Positions 1 to 7,298 are shown, counted from the first letter of the stretch. The stretch is DNA of 17,768 nucleotides from Aalborgiella sp031424795 (GCA_031424795.1 JANPIC010000072.1:1-17768), one strand, 5' to 3'. Numbers and translations: made by a program. Notes: generated by a model from the sequence alone, not told the origin.

Positions 1-1103
1 CCGCCTTTGACTTCTACCAAAAAGCTTTCACGGTCCAAGTCACCCTTGTCATCAAAACCAACATTCATGAGAACGCCTGGGTTTTTAACCGCGCTGATCT
101 TGATGCCGTGCAAAGCTGCCGCAACTGCTTTACGGTCAAACTTGCCTACTTTTTCAATGGCTGCTTTCAAGATATACACGCCGGTATAGCCTTTGATACC
201 ATTGTGATCTGTCTCATGGTTGAAGTTTTTGAAGTATTTGTTTTTGTAGTTCAAAAGTGCTGGGATGGGTGCATCCGCAGTCAAACCCACATGAGCCACG
301 GCGCCGTTAGCAGCTTCGCCGGCCAAATCAATAACTTTAGAGCCTGTCAAAGTGGTCTCACCAATGATGGGTTTGGTCCAGCCTTGCTTGCGCAATTCGC
401 GCAAAGCACGTGCTGACTCATCCTCATTCACATACATGAACAGTGCGTCGGCATTTGATTGCTTAACTTTCACGACTGGTGCAGAAAAGTCCACTTGTCC
501 GCTGTCGGTAGAGATTTCGCCCACGATCTTTGTATCCGTTCCAGCCAAAGCTTTCTTCATCATTTCCAAGCCGCCCTTGCCGAAATCGTTGTTCACATAA
601 ACGATGACTAGGTTTTTGATTTTGGCTTCTTTGCTGATGTAGGCTGCCGCTTTAGGCATGGCCGTTGCTTGCGTGAAGCTGGTGCGGAAAATGTAAGGAT
701 TGCCTTGAGTCGTGATGTTGGCAGCTTCTCCGCCTGTGAAGTTAGGGATCTCAGCCTTTTGGCTTTCTTTCATGCTGACATTAATAGAGCCTGAAAACAC
801 TGGGCCAAAAATGGCGAAGACGTCTTGGTCAATCGCTTTTTTAGTCAAAGCCAACGCCACACCAGGCTGGGTTGTGGTGTCGTTCGTCGACACTTCAATT
901 TTGCGCCCCAAAATGCCGCCCTCAGCATTGATTTCTTTGATGGCCAACTGCAAACCATTGTTGAACTGCGTGCCTGAACTCGCGCCAGCGCCAGACAGTT
1001 CAACAATCGATGCAACTTTCACAGTTTGTTGTGCAAATATGGCTGTAGCCGACATATTCATTGCCAAAGCTGCTATCAATTTAATAGTAAATCTTTTGTT
1101 CAC
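1..1103 (-). CDS. Branched-chain amino acid/aromatic-type ABC transporter substrate-binding protein (C-terminus cut by window edge)
   Basis: This is a periplasmic binding protein of the HAAT (LivJ/Leu-Ile-Val, type I fold) family, which delivers amino acids or aromatic acids to an ABC importer. About 367 codons are present and the last few dozen residues lie beyond base 1. It starts at a GTG (1101-1103), preceded eight bases upstream by GGAG. Residues 1-24 form a signal peptide (KRF, hydrophobic stretch, cleavage near IFA|QQ). The mature protein opens with VKVASIVELSGAGASSGTQF, followed by GLQLAIKEINAEGGILGRKI and later FAIFGPVFSGS, all typical of the family. It is divergent from the IclR gene at 1335. 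In Pseudomonas putida U a homogentisate ABC importer of this general type belongs to the hmg/mha gene set, so an aromatic acid is a reasonable substrate guess. The ligand cannot be read from sequence. The family call is secure. Confidence 0.93.
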   Translation of the reverse strand, partial: MNKRFTIKLIAALAMNMSATAIFAQQTVKVASIVELSGAGASSGTQFNNGLQLAIKEINAEGGILGRKIEVSTNDTTTQPGVALALTKKAIDQDVFAIFGPVFSGSINVSMKESQKAEIPNFTGGEAANITTQGNPYIFRTSFTQATAMPKAAAYISKEAKIKNLVIVYVNNDFGKGGLEMMKKALAGTDTKIVGEISTDSGQVDFSAPVVKVKQSNADALFMYVNEDESARALRELRKQGWTKPIIGETTLTGSKVIDLAGEAANGAVAHVGLTADAPIPALLNYKNKYFKNFNHETDHNGIKGYTGVYILKAAIEKVGKFDRKAVAAALHGIKISAVKNPGVLMNVGFDDKGDLDRESFLVEVKG

Positions 1104-1334
1104 GAGCGTATCTCCAAATGGTAAAAAAATGGTAAAACTAAACTAAAAAGTCCAAACTGCTTCATCGTCTCCCCAAGGCAGTTTTCTGACACTTGAATGT
1201 AGCTTCTCAGCCCCTTCGCGCGAAGGGATAAATGCATATAATTATCGATAATCGCGCATTCGTGTGCGTTAATCGCACGAATATAGGGTTTGTACCAATT
1301 CGTACAATTTTAATTAACCGAGGTGAGCCATCAA
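1104..1334. promoter_or_regulatory. Divergent regulatory region between the SBP gene and iclR, rich in inverted repeats
   Basis: This AT-rich spacer must hold the promoters of both divergent genes. Several symmetric sites are visible. There is a perfect 16-bp palindrome CCCTTCGCGCGAAGGG (1212-1227) and a perfect 12-bp palindrome ATTATCGATAAT (1241-1252). There is an inverted repeat with 7-bp arms ATTCGTG/CACGAAT (1258-1264, 1276-1282). Last is a near-perfect 18-bp palindrome with arms TTGTAC/GTACAA around AATT (1290-1307). An exact 11-bp tandem repeat AAATGGTAAAA (1116-1126, 1127-1137) lies in the leader of the binding-protein gene. IclR proteins bind such palindromes, so operators here are likely. 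Which site is used, and the exact -10/-35 boxes, cannot be decided by eye. Confidence 0.6.
1290..1307. promoter_or_regulatory. Candidate IclR operator (18-bp palindrome)
   Basis: TTGTAC and GTACAA form perfect 6-bp arms, and the central AATT is itself symmetric, so only one base pair of the 18 breaks the symmetry. The site ends 27 bases before the chosen ATG of the regulator, where an autoregulatory operator would be expected. The assignment to this regulator is inference from position and symmetry. Confidence 0.45.
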
Positions 1335-2126
1335 ATGAAATCCAACATTTCTATGGATAGCGCCAACCCCGCACTAAACAAACGCGACTGGATAGCAGGT
1401 TTAGAAAAAGGCTTGCAGATGATTGAAGCGTTTGACGATGCCCACCCACGCATGACGTCAAGCCAAGCTGGTGAGCGCTGCGGCATGACACGAACGGCGG
1501 CGCGACGGTATTTACTCACGCTCACTCATCTGGGCTATGTGGCGACGGACGGTAAGCTTTTTTGGTTGACGCCACGCATGTTGCGCTTAGGACAAGCCTA
1601 TATTGAATCCGCACGCTTGCCGCGCATCGTTCAGCCTTTCTTACAGCGCGTCACTGCGGGTACACAAGAAATTGCGTATGTCAGCGTCTTGGACGACGAA
1701 GAGATTGTTTACGTTGCGCGAAGCGGCTCGAACCGTAACATGAATACTGGCTTCGTGCTTGGCTCGCGCGTACAGGCGCAGGCAACCTCTGCTGGTATGG
1801 TTATTTTGGCAATGATGGAGACGGAGCGGCAAGAGCAATGGTTTGCCAACCGCACGCTGAAGTCTTACACATCGTTCACCATCACAGACCCTGAGGTTTT
1901 GAAGAGGGAATTGTCCATCGTGCGCAGCCGAGGCTGGGCGATCAGCGAGCAACAGCTTGAACTGACGATGCGCGGCGTGGCTGTTCCCTTGATTGACCGC
2001 AATGGCGATTTGGTTGGTGCATTAAATATCACCATGCCCGTGGGCGGCGAAGCAGCCGCTGACGCTGTCAAACGCGTCTTACCGGTTTTGCAGGAGACTG
2101 CGCGTAGCCTGCGGAATTTAATCTAG
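1335..2126 (+). CDS. IclR-family transcriptional regulator (HmgR/PcaR-like group)
   Basis: A 263-residue IclR-type regulator. The N-terminal winged helix-turn-helix spans about residues 18-80 (GLEKGLQMIEAF, then MTSSQAGERCGMTRTAARRY as the recognition region). The C-terminal effector-binding domain spans about 90-263 and includes TSAGMVILAM, RGWAISEQQLE and RGVAVPLID, all typical of the family. An in-frame GTG lies at 1323, but the ATG at 1335 is chosen because GAGGTGAG stands the right distance upstream of it. It diverges from the ABC binding-protein gene. Its last nine bases (2118-2126) overlap the end of the convergent hmgA gene. Related regulators control protocatechuate, 4-hydroxybenzoate and homogentisate genes. 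The likely targets are the divergent transporter gene, itself, and perhaps the hmgA operon. The effector is unknown, with homogentisate the natural guess. Confidence 0.9.
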   Translation: MKSNISMDSANPALNKRDWIAGLEKGLQMIEAFDDAHPRMTSSQAGERCGMTRTAARRYLLTLTHLGYVATDGKLFWLTPRMLRLGQAYIESARLPRIVQPFLQRVTAGTQEIAYVSVLDDEEIVYVARSGSNRNMNTGFVLGSRVQAQATSAGMVILAMMETERQEQWFANRTLKSYTSFTITDPEVLKRELSIVRSRGWAISEQQLELTMRGVAVPLIDRNGDLVGALNITMPVGGEAAADAVKRVLPVLQETARSLRNLI

Positions 2127-3434
2127 CTTGAACTGGTCTTTTAAACCCGCCCAGCAAGTCGCATAGTTTTTATCCAACAAATTGCCATTCACGGCAAACG
2201 CCGTCGGCACAAATCGGTAACGGCTCTCAAACATAAAGGCCATGGTGTTATCCAACTTGTGCGGTTTCAGTTCAGCGGTGCTGGCCTTGGCAAAAGCGTC
2301 TGAATCCGGCCCATGCGGCACCATGCAGTTGTGCAAGGACGCGCCGCCGGGTACAAAACCTTCCTCTTTGGCATCGTACTGACCCTTCACCAAACCCATG
2401 AATTCACTCATCAGGTTGCGGTGATACCACGGTGGTCTGAAGGTGTCTTCAGCCACCATCCAGCGCGGCGGGAAGATCACAAAGTCGCAATTGGCTGTGC
2501 CTGGCGTATCGGTCGGCGAGGTCAGCACGGTGAAAATGGATGGGTCTGGATGGTCAAAACTGATGGAACCAATCGTCATGAAGTGTGCCGTGTCGTACTT
2601 GAACGGTGCCAAATTACCATGCCAAGCCACCACATTGAAGGGCGAATGGGGCATTTGCGCTGACCACAAGCTGCCACCGTATTTTTTGATGATTTCGTAG
2701 GTACCCGCAGAGGCTTCAAACGCCGCCACAGGTGTTTGGAAATCCCGCGCATTGGCCAAGCCATTCGAGCCAATCGGCCCCAGCTCTGGCAACCGGAAAT
2801 GCGCGCCGTAGTTCTCACACACATAGCCGCGCGAAGGCCCCTCAGACAATGCCACTTTAAACACCACACCCCGCGGCACCAAGGCGACCTCGCCGGGTTT
2901 GACATCCAACACGCCCATTTCAGTCGTGATCAGTAAACGCCCCTGTTGCGGCACAATGAGCATTTCACCATCGGCATTGACGCAAGCGCGCTGCTCCATA
3001 GACCGATTGGCCACATACACATGCGCCGCCATACCCGTTTGCGCATCCGCATCGCCATTGGCAACCAGAGTGCGCAAGCCATCCACAAAATCTGTCGGCT
3101 CGGCGGGAATGGCAACCGGACTCCAGCGCATAGGATCAGGCGGAGTCGCCACACCTTGCGCCGCACCGGTGCACCAGTAAGCTTGCGCATAGGGCTTGTA
3201 GCCACCCACCACCACCGATGGTTGGCGGCGATACAGCCAGCTACGGCGGTTTTCAGCCCGGGGAGCGGTGAAAGCTGTGCCAGAAATCAGCTCGGCATAC
3301 AAACCATGCGGTGCGCGCTGTGGGCTGTTGCGGCCTTGCGGCAACGCGCCGGGCACGGCTTCGGTGGCGAATTCGTTGCCGAAACCACTTTGGTAATGCA
3401 CAGGTGGCAAGGGTGACACTTGTTTGGTCGTCAT
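2118..3434 (-). CDS. hmgA: Homogentisate 1,2-dioxygenase
   Basis: This cytoplasmic non-haem Fe(II) ring-cleavage enzyme converts homogentisate plus O2 to maleylacetoacetate, the central step of tyrosine, phenylalanine and 3-hydroxyphenylacetate breakdown. At 438 residues it has the normal family length. Family landmarks are YQSGFGNEFATEA near the N-terminus, SPFNVVAWHGN (264-274), and the iron site. By comparison with the human enzyme the ligands are His338 and Glu344 (WYHRNLMSE) and His374 (PHGPDSDAF), with His295 as the probable catalytic base. A longer reading frame reaches 3581, but the extension is out of character for the family and overlaps the upstream gene. The ATG at 3432-3434 is therefore the start. 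It lies four bases after the stop of the DUF2783-type gene, with GAAAGTAA as a weak binding site inside that gene's end, which suggests translational coupling. It is the last gene of the operon and ends inside the convergent iclR. Confidence 0.98.
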   Translation of the reverse strand: MTTKQVSPLPPVHYQSGFGNEFATEAVPGALPQGRNSPQRAPHGLYAELISGTAFTAPRAENRRSWLYRRQPSVVVGGYKPYAQAYWCTGAAQGVATPPDPMRWSPVAIPAEPTDFVDGLRTLVANGDADAQTGMAAHVYVANRSMEQRACVNADGEMLIVPQQGRLLITTEMGVLDVKPGEVALVPRGVVFKVALSEGPSRGYVCENYGAHFRLPELGPIGSNGLANARDFQTPVAAFEASAGTYEIIKKYGGSLWSAQMPHSPFNVVAWHGNLAPFKYDTAHFMTIGSISFDHPDPSIFTVLTSPTDTPGTANCDFVIFPPRWMVAEDTFRPPWYHRNLMSEFMGLVKGQYDAKEEGFVPGGASLHNCMVPHGPDSDAFAKASTAELKPHKLDNTMAFMFESRYRFVPTAFAVNGNLLDKNYATCWAGLKDQFKLD

Positions 3435-3438
3435 GATT

Positions 3439-3642
3439 TTATTTACTTTCAATATTTCTGTTTCTGGCGGCCTGAAGCGCTTCCTGCAACACAGGCAAAG
3501 CACCGATGTGGTTAGCCAGCAAAAGCACCAAACGCGCGTTAAGAGCCTGACTTTCTTCGGCGGACAAGTCTTGATGCGCATTGATCAGCGCTTCATAAAA
3601 GTCATCTGGTGCGCTTAAATGTGGGGTTGTGATGAGTGACAT
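3439..3642 (-). CDS. DUF2783-type small protein, possible coupling subunit of the adjacent monooxygenase (MhaB-like)
   Basis: A 67-residue soluble protein with no signal peptide, membrane segment or cysteine. It begins MSLITTPHLSAPDDFYEALI and contains the helical stretch LNARLVLLLANHIGALPVLQ, which I recognise as the DUF2783 pattern. An AAGGA binding site sits eight bases before its ATG. It lies 12 bases after the FAD monooxygenase stop and 4 bases before hmgA, so all three are co-transcribed. In Pseudomonas putida U, homogentisate is made from 3-hydroxyphenylacetate by a large flavoprotein (MhaA) that needs a coupling protein of about 6 kDa (MhaB). Size, order and pathway context match, so this is probably the coupling partner. 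I have not compared it with MhaB directly, so the functional role is inference. Confidence 0.85.
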   Translation of the reverse strand: MSLITTPHLSAPDDFYEALINAHQDLSAEESQALNARLVLLLANHIGALPVLQEALQAARNRNIESK

Positions 3643-3654
3643 GACACTATTCCT

Positions 3655-5256
3655 TCAATTTTTAGTCAAAGCCACATTGAGCGCCGCCTGCAATTTTTGT
3701 GGCGTGACCTGCCGCCAGCGAGCGCACACGTGCTGGTCGGGGCGCAGCAAATAAGCCGTGCCCGGCTGCATGTCATAGCGCTTGGCGATCAAACCGTCGC
3801 GGTCGATCAGAACATTTGATTCAATCGATTTAGCCGTCAAGCTTTGCGGTTGAATGTGCACAACTGAGCAGGGTACGGAGGCAGCGCCCGCATCAAATTC
3901 AGCCCTCCCGTCAGCACCATACACCATCAAGGTAAAACCAGCCCCCAGTTGCCGAAGCAACCAGCATCCGTTGCCATCCACCAACTGCACGGGCGCGTCC
4001 AGCGCTGTACTGCCTGGCACCATACGCCCTTCAAATACGTCATCGTCTGGTGTATTCAATACAGAGCCATGCAGGGTTGCTGGCACAGACAAACGCCCGC
4101 TGTTCACCAAAGTGCGTGCAAACGGGTAATCCTTGGCCAAGTCCAGCACCGCATCACGGAACACGCGGCTGATATCGCTTTTGGGGGTGATGAAGTCGGT
4201 CGCGCGGGTGGAGTTTCGGATGTTTTCATCGGCCGCATATTCACGCTCGCTGGCGTAGCTGTTCAGCAAAGCCTCGGGCGCTTGGCCGCGCAGCACCGCG
4301 TCCAGCTTCCATGCCAGATTTTCTGCATCTTGAATGCCCGAATTCGCCCCCCGCGCGCCAAAGGGCGAGACACCGTGGGCCGAATCACCGGCAAACAGCA
4401 CACGGCCATGGCGAAAGCTGGCCATGCGTTGGCAGGCAAAGGTGTAGACGCTGGCCCATTCCAGTTCGAATTCAGGAACAGCTTCTCCAGCCTTGGTGCC
4501 ATAAGCCAGCAAGGCCTTAACCCGGGGGATGATGTTTTCAGGCTTCTTTTCTTCCTCCGGGTCTGCATCCCAACCCAATTGAAAGTCGATGCGCCACACA
4601 TGGTCGGGCTGGCGGTGCAGCAGGACGCTTTGGTTCGGATGGAACGGCGGGTCGAACCAGAACCAGCGTTCGGTCGGGAACTCGGCGGTCATCTTCACAT
4701 CGGCGATTAAAAACCGATCCTGAAACACCCTGCCCGTGGTCTCCAGCCCCATCAGTTGGCGAATGGTCGAACGCGAACCGTCGCAAGCGACGACATACTG
4801 CGCTTGCAGGGAGTAGCTGCCTTCGGGCGTGTCCACCGTCAAGGTTGTGGCATCAGCCGTTTGGCTGATAGCTGCGACTTTATTCAACCAGCGAATGTCT
4901 AGATTCGACAACTCTGCTGCGCGCTCGGCCAAATAGCCTTCGACGTAATACTGCTGCAGGTTGATGAACGCAGGGCGCTCATGCCCAGCTTCAGGTTGTA
5001 AATCAAAACTGTACAGCGGGCTATCTTTCAAAAACACCTTGCCCACGTTCCAAGACACACCTTTGTCCACCATGCGCTGGCCACAGCCTAGGCGGTCAAA
5101 AATCTCCAGGCTGCGCTTAGCGAAGCAAATCGCCTTAGAACCACTTGCCGTTAGTTTGCCTTTGTTCAACAGCACGACGCTTTGGCCACGTTGCGCCAAG
5201 TCAATAGCCAAAGTCAAACCCACAGGCCCTGCACCAATGATGACGACGGGATGCAT
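3655..5256 (-). CDS. FAD-dependent aromatic hydroxylase, likely homogentisate-forming (MhaA-like 3-hydroxyphenylacetate 6-hydroxylase)
   Basis: A 533-residue class A flavoprotein monooxygenase of the MhpA/PheA group that uses NAD(P)H and O2 to hydroxylate a phenolic acid. The dinucleotide fold is at residues 4-32 (VVIIGAGPVGLTLAIDLAQR). The DG motif is at about 157-164 (ACDGSRST). The flavin GD motif is at 284-312 (GRVLFAGDSAHGVSPFGARG, then NSGIQDAENLAWKL). A C-terminal thioredoxin-like extension runs from about 395. No strong ribosome binding site precedes the ATG at 5254-5256. It stands 29 bases after the MBL gene and 12 before the DUF2783-type gene. Followed by hmgA, it most simply supplies homogentisate, as MhaA does from 3-hydroxyphenylacetate. 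Alternatives are a 3-(3-hydroxyphenyl)propionate or hydroxybenzoate hydroxylase. The enzyme class is certain; the substrate is inferred from context. Confidence 0.93.
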   Translation of the reverse strand: MHPVVIIGAGPVGLTLAIDLAQRGQSVVLLNKGKLTASGSKAICFAKRSLEIFDRLGCGQRMVDKGVSWNVGKVFLKDSPLYSFDLQPEAGHERPAFINLQQYYVEGYLAERAAELSNLDIRWLNKVAAISQTADATTLTVDTPEGSYSLQAQYVVACDGSRSTIRQLMGLETTGRVFQDRFLIADVKMTAEFPTERWFWFDPPFHPNQSVLLHRQPDHVWRIDFQLGWDADPEEEKKPENIIPRVKALLAYGTKAGEAVPEFELEWASVYTFACQRMASFRHGRVLFAGDSAHGVSPFGARGANSGIQDAENLAWKLDAVLRGQAPEALLNSYASEREYAADENIRNSTRATDFITPKSDISRVFRDAVLDLAKDYPFARTLVNSGRLSVPATLHGSVLNTPDDDVFEGRMVPGSTALDAPVQLVDGNGCWLLRQLGAGFTLMVYGADGRAEFDAGAASVPCSVVHIQPQSLTAKSIESNVLIDRDGLIAKRYDMQPGTAYLLRPDQHVCARWRQVTPQKLQAALNVALTKN

Positions 5257-5285
5257 AGCTTATTGACTCTAATTATTGGTTTTAA

Positions 5286-6254
5286 TTATTGATTCTCTAA
5301 AGCTTTCCACATCTCAATATCACGCTCGGCCGTCCAGATACGCGGGTCGGTGTACTGGGTCGCTTCGTCGTAAGCGCGGGTCACGTCAAACGGCATGCAG
5401 TGGTCAAAAATCACCCATTTTCCGTAGGTCGGGCGCAGGCGGTTCATGGTGTCGTTGTACACGGTGTTCAGGTCTTTACCAGCTTTGGCACCGGCTTGGA
5501 CGCTGGCGTACACATCCGACACAAACGCACGCGTCTCGGTCAAACCTTGGGCAACCTGCGCAGGCGTTTGCAGCGCTGCGCCACGGCCTGGAACGAGTTT
5601 TTCAGGTTTCAAGGCGGCAATCGCATCTAAAGTTGTCGGCCAGTCTTTGAAATAAGCGTCACCGGCATACGGCGTCGCGCCAAACTCGACTAAATCACCA
5701 CTGAACAAGATTTTTTGCTGCGGCAGCCAAGCCACCGTGTCGCCCTTGGTGTGGCCACGACCGAGTTGCAGCAACTGCACTTCCAGCTTGCCCAGCCAAA
5801 TGGTCATCTTGCCGGTAAAGGTCATGGTCGGCCAGGTCATACCCGGTGGCACGGACTCCACGGCATTGAACAAGCGCGGAAAACGGCCAATCTCGCTGGC
5901 TTTGTCCTGCTCGCCACGTTCGACGATCAAGTCGTAGGTGTCCTGGCTGGCGATGATTTCCTCTGGTTTGTAGGCGCTCGCGCCCAGCACGCGCACCGCA
6001 TGGTAGTGGCTGAGCACCACGTATTTGATGGGTTTGTCGGTCACTTCGCGGATACGGCGAATCACATCTTCGGCCATCACCGGCGTGGCTTGGGTGTCGA
6101 TCACCATCACCGCGTCATCGCCGATGATGATGCCGGTGTTCGGGTCGCCCTCGGCCGTGTAGGCGTAGGCGTTGTCGGAGAGCTTGTCGAAACTGACTTT
6201 TTTGACGTCCAAATCGGCTTGGCTGGCGAAGGTTTTGGTTTTTACATTGCTCAT
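5286..6254 (-). CDS. Metallo-beta-lactamase-fold protein with an altered metal site
   Basis: A 322-residue cytoplasmic MBL-fold protein, first gene of the hmgA operon. The fold is clear: GIIIGDDAVMVIDTQ (41-55), YVVLSHYH (78-85), GRGHTKGDT (165-173) and ILFSGDLVEF (182-191). The metal signature is unusual. The HxHxDH motif reads HYHAVR (83-88), so Asp becomes Val and the last His becomes Arg. The normal PGHG loop is PGRG (222-225). His83, His85, His168 and Asp187 remain, so one zinc site looks intact while the second has lost its ligands. It starts at ATG 6252-6254 with AGGA upstream and diverges from an IclR gene. Family members are hydrolases of esters, lactones or thioesters, or oxygenases. 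Here the substrate may be a pathway intermediate such as an aromatic ester or lactone, but this is speculation. Confidence 0.9.
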   Translation of the reverse strand: MSNVKTKTFASQADLDVKKVSFDKLSDNAYAYTAEGDPNTGIIIGDDAVMVIDTQATPVMAEDVIRRIREVTDKPIKYVVLSHYHAVRVLGASAYKPEEIIASQDTYDLIVERGEQDKASEIGRFPRLFNAVESVPPGMTWPTMTFTGKMTIWLGKLEVQLLQLGRGHTKGDTVAWLPQQKILFSGDLVEFGATPYAGDAYFKDWPTTLDAIAALKPEKLVPGRGAALQTPAQVAQGLTETRAFVSDVYASVQAGAKAGKDLNTVYNDTMNRLRPTYGKWVIFDHCMPFDVTRAYDEATQYTDPRIWTAERDIEMWKALENQ

Positions 6255-6354
6255 GTTTAATCCTGCAGTTGAATTTTTAATTTTAACTAACTAATTTGTC
6301 TATGCCTAATTTTTTATGATTTTTATCGTATAGTTCTGTAAAAATCTAACAACC
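6255..6354. promoter_or_regulatory. Divergent promoter region between the MBL-hmgA operon and the second iclR
   Basis: This is a 100-bp, very AT-rich spacer between two divergent start codons, so it carries the promoter of the catabolic operon and that of the regulator. A near-palindrome TATGAT-TTTT-ATCGTA (6315-6330, one mismatched pair) is the best candidate operator. No convincing match to a standard -35/-10 pair could be fixed by eye. Confidence 0.55.
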
Positions 6355-7173
6355 ATGTCAAAAACTGAACCTAAAACCATTCCGCCAAAACAACGAGGTA
6401 TCCAAAGCATGGAAGTCGGCGGTCAGCTGCTGCTGGCTCTGGCGCAGCATGGTCGCCCCATGCCGTTGAAAGATTTGGCGCGCGATGCAGGCATGGTACC
6501 TGCCAAGGCGCACCCTTACCTTGTCAGCTTCAACAAACTGGGCTTGATTGTGCAAGACGAAGTTAGCGGTCACTACGGTTTGGGGCCTTTGGCGATGCAG
6601 CTTGGCTTGATCAGTTTGCAACAATTTGACCCCGTGCGACTCGCCTCCCCCATACTTGCCGACCTTGCCAAACAACTAGGCCACACCGTCGCTTTGGCCG
6701 TGTGGGGCAACCGCGGCCCTGCGATAGTGCGGATTGAAGAGTCGCCCAACTTGGTCCATGTCACCATGCGCCACGGCACGGTGATGAGCTTGCGTAACAC
6801 CGCCTCAGGGCGTTTGTTTGCCGCGTATTTGCCCGAAGATGCCGTGCTGGCAGCGCTTGAGGAGGAGCACACTTATGAGCAACGGCATACCCCTGACGCA
6901 CCAGCCATGCCGCCGACCATGGACGCCAGCTTCAGCACATTGCTAGAAAAAGTTCGCCAAAACGGCATGAGCGACGCGGTGAACCTGGTTGTTCCCGGCG
7001 TCAGCGCCTTGGCTGCGCCTGTGTTTGACGAATCTGGCAAACTGGTACTCAGCCTGACCGCCATTGGCCCGAGTGCGCAGTTTGATGTGGACTTGAATGG
7101 TGCAATTGCGACGACCTTGAAAGCGCTGGGAAAAGACTTGTCACAGCGTTTGGGTTATCGCGTTGAGAATTAA
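6355..7173 (+). CDS. IclR-family transcriptional regulator, divergent from the hmgA operon
   Basis: A 272-residue IclR regulator distinct from the one at 1335. The winged helix-turn-helix covers about 15-80 (SMEVGGQLLLALAQHGRPM, LKDLARDAGMVPAKAHPYLV). The effector domain covers about 90-270, with GHTVALAVWGNRGPAIVRIE, LRNTASGRLFAAYLP and SALAAPVFDESG as characteristic pieces. The ribosome binding site is weak. Sharing a 100-bp promoter region with the MBL-monooxygenase-DUF2783-hmgA operon makes it the most likely direct regulator of that operon, with an aromatic acid as effector. Having two IclR genes bracket one operon suggests separate control of entry (hydroxylation) and uptake or central steps. 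The gene ends three bases before a dispersed repeat and a strong terminator. Confidence 0.92.
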   Translation: MSKTEPKTIPPKQRGIQSMEVGGQLLLALAQHGRPMPLKDLARDAGMVPAKAHPYLVSFNKLGLIVQDEVSGHYGLGPLAMQLGLISLQQFDPVRLASPILADLAKQLGHTVALAVWGNRGPAIVRIEESPNLVHVTMRHGTVMSLRNTASGRLFAAYLPEDAVLAALEEEHTYEQRHTPDAPAMPPTMDASFSTLLEKVRQNGMSDAVNLVVPGVSALAAPVFDESGKLVLSLTAIGPSAQFDVDLNGAIATTLKALGKDLSQRLGYRVEN

Positions 7174-7175
7174 AC

Positions 7176-7219
7176 GCTATGTATTTAATAGCTACTCAGA
7201 CAATAAATACACCGGCTAG
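7176..7219 (+). repeat. Dispersed intergenic repeat, copy 1
   Basis: A 44-base element starting three bases after the iclR stop. It opens with the small hairpin GCTAT-7 nt-ATAGC, continues through TAAATACA, and ends in GCTAG. A hand alignment with the reverse complement of 15392-15434 gives about 32 identical positions of 44, including ATAGC, TAAATACA and GCTAG. It resembles short dispersed repeats I remember between genes in Comamonadaceae genomes. The family assignment is from memory and unverified. Confidence 0.55.
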
Positions 7220-7244
7220 AGTCATATTTAGCACCTAAAAATAC

Positions 7245-7280
7245 AAAAAAGCCGCTAAAACCAAGTTTTAGCGGCTTTTT
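7245..7280. terminator. Bidirectional rho-independent terminator
   Basis: A perfect 11-bp stem, GCCGCTAAAAC (7251-7261) with GTTTTAGCGGC (7265-7275), closes on a three-base loop. Six A residues precede it and five T residues follow, so a U-tract exists in both directions. It serves the convergent iclR (plus) and cytochrome c (minus) genes, whose stops lie at 7173 and 7299. Confidence 0.95.
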
Positions 7281-7298
7281 GATGATCCGATTGAAAGC

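Noticed and set aside
3435..3581. Upstream extension of the hmgA reading frame adding 49 residues
   Set aside because: The added residues are unlike homogentisate dioxygenases and lie in the DUF2783-type gene in another frame; the ATG at 3434 gives the normal N-terminus.
3949..4710. Long plus-strand reading frame of 253 codons opposite the FAD monooxygenase
   Set aside because: It lies wholly antisense to a gene with clear motifs, has no recognisable domain, and is rich in residues that mirror the codon bias of the real strand.
5715..6260. Plus-strand reading frame of 181 codons opposite the MBL gene
   Set aside because: A His/Val/Gly-rich shadow of the coding strand without a plausible start signal or domain.
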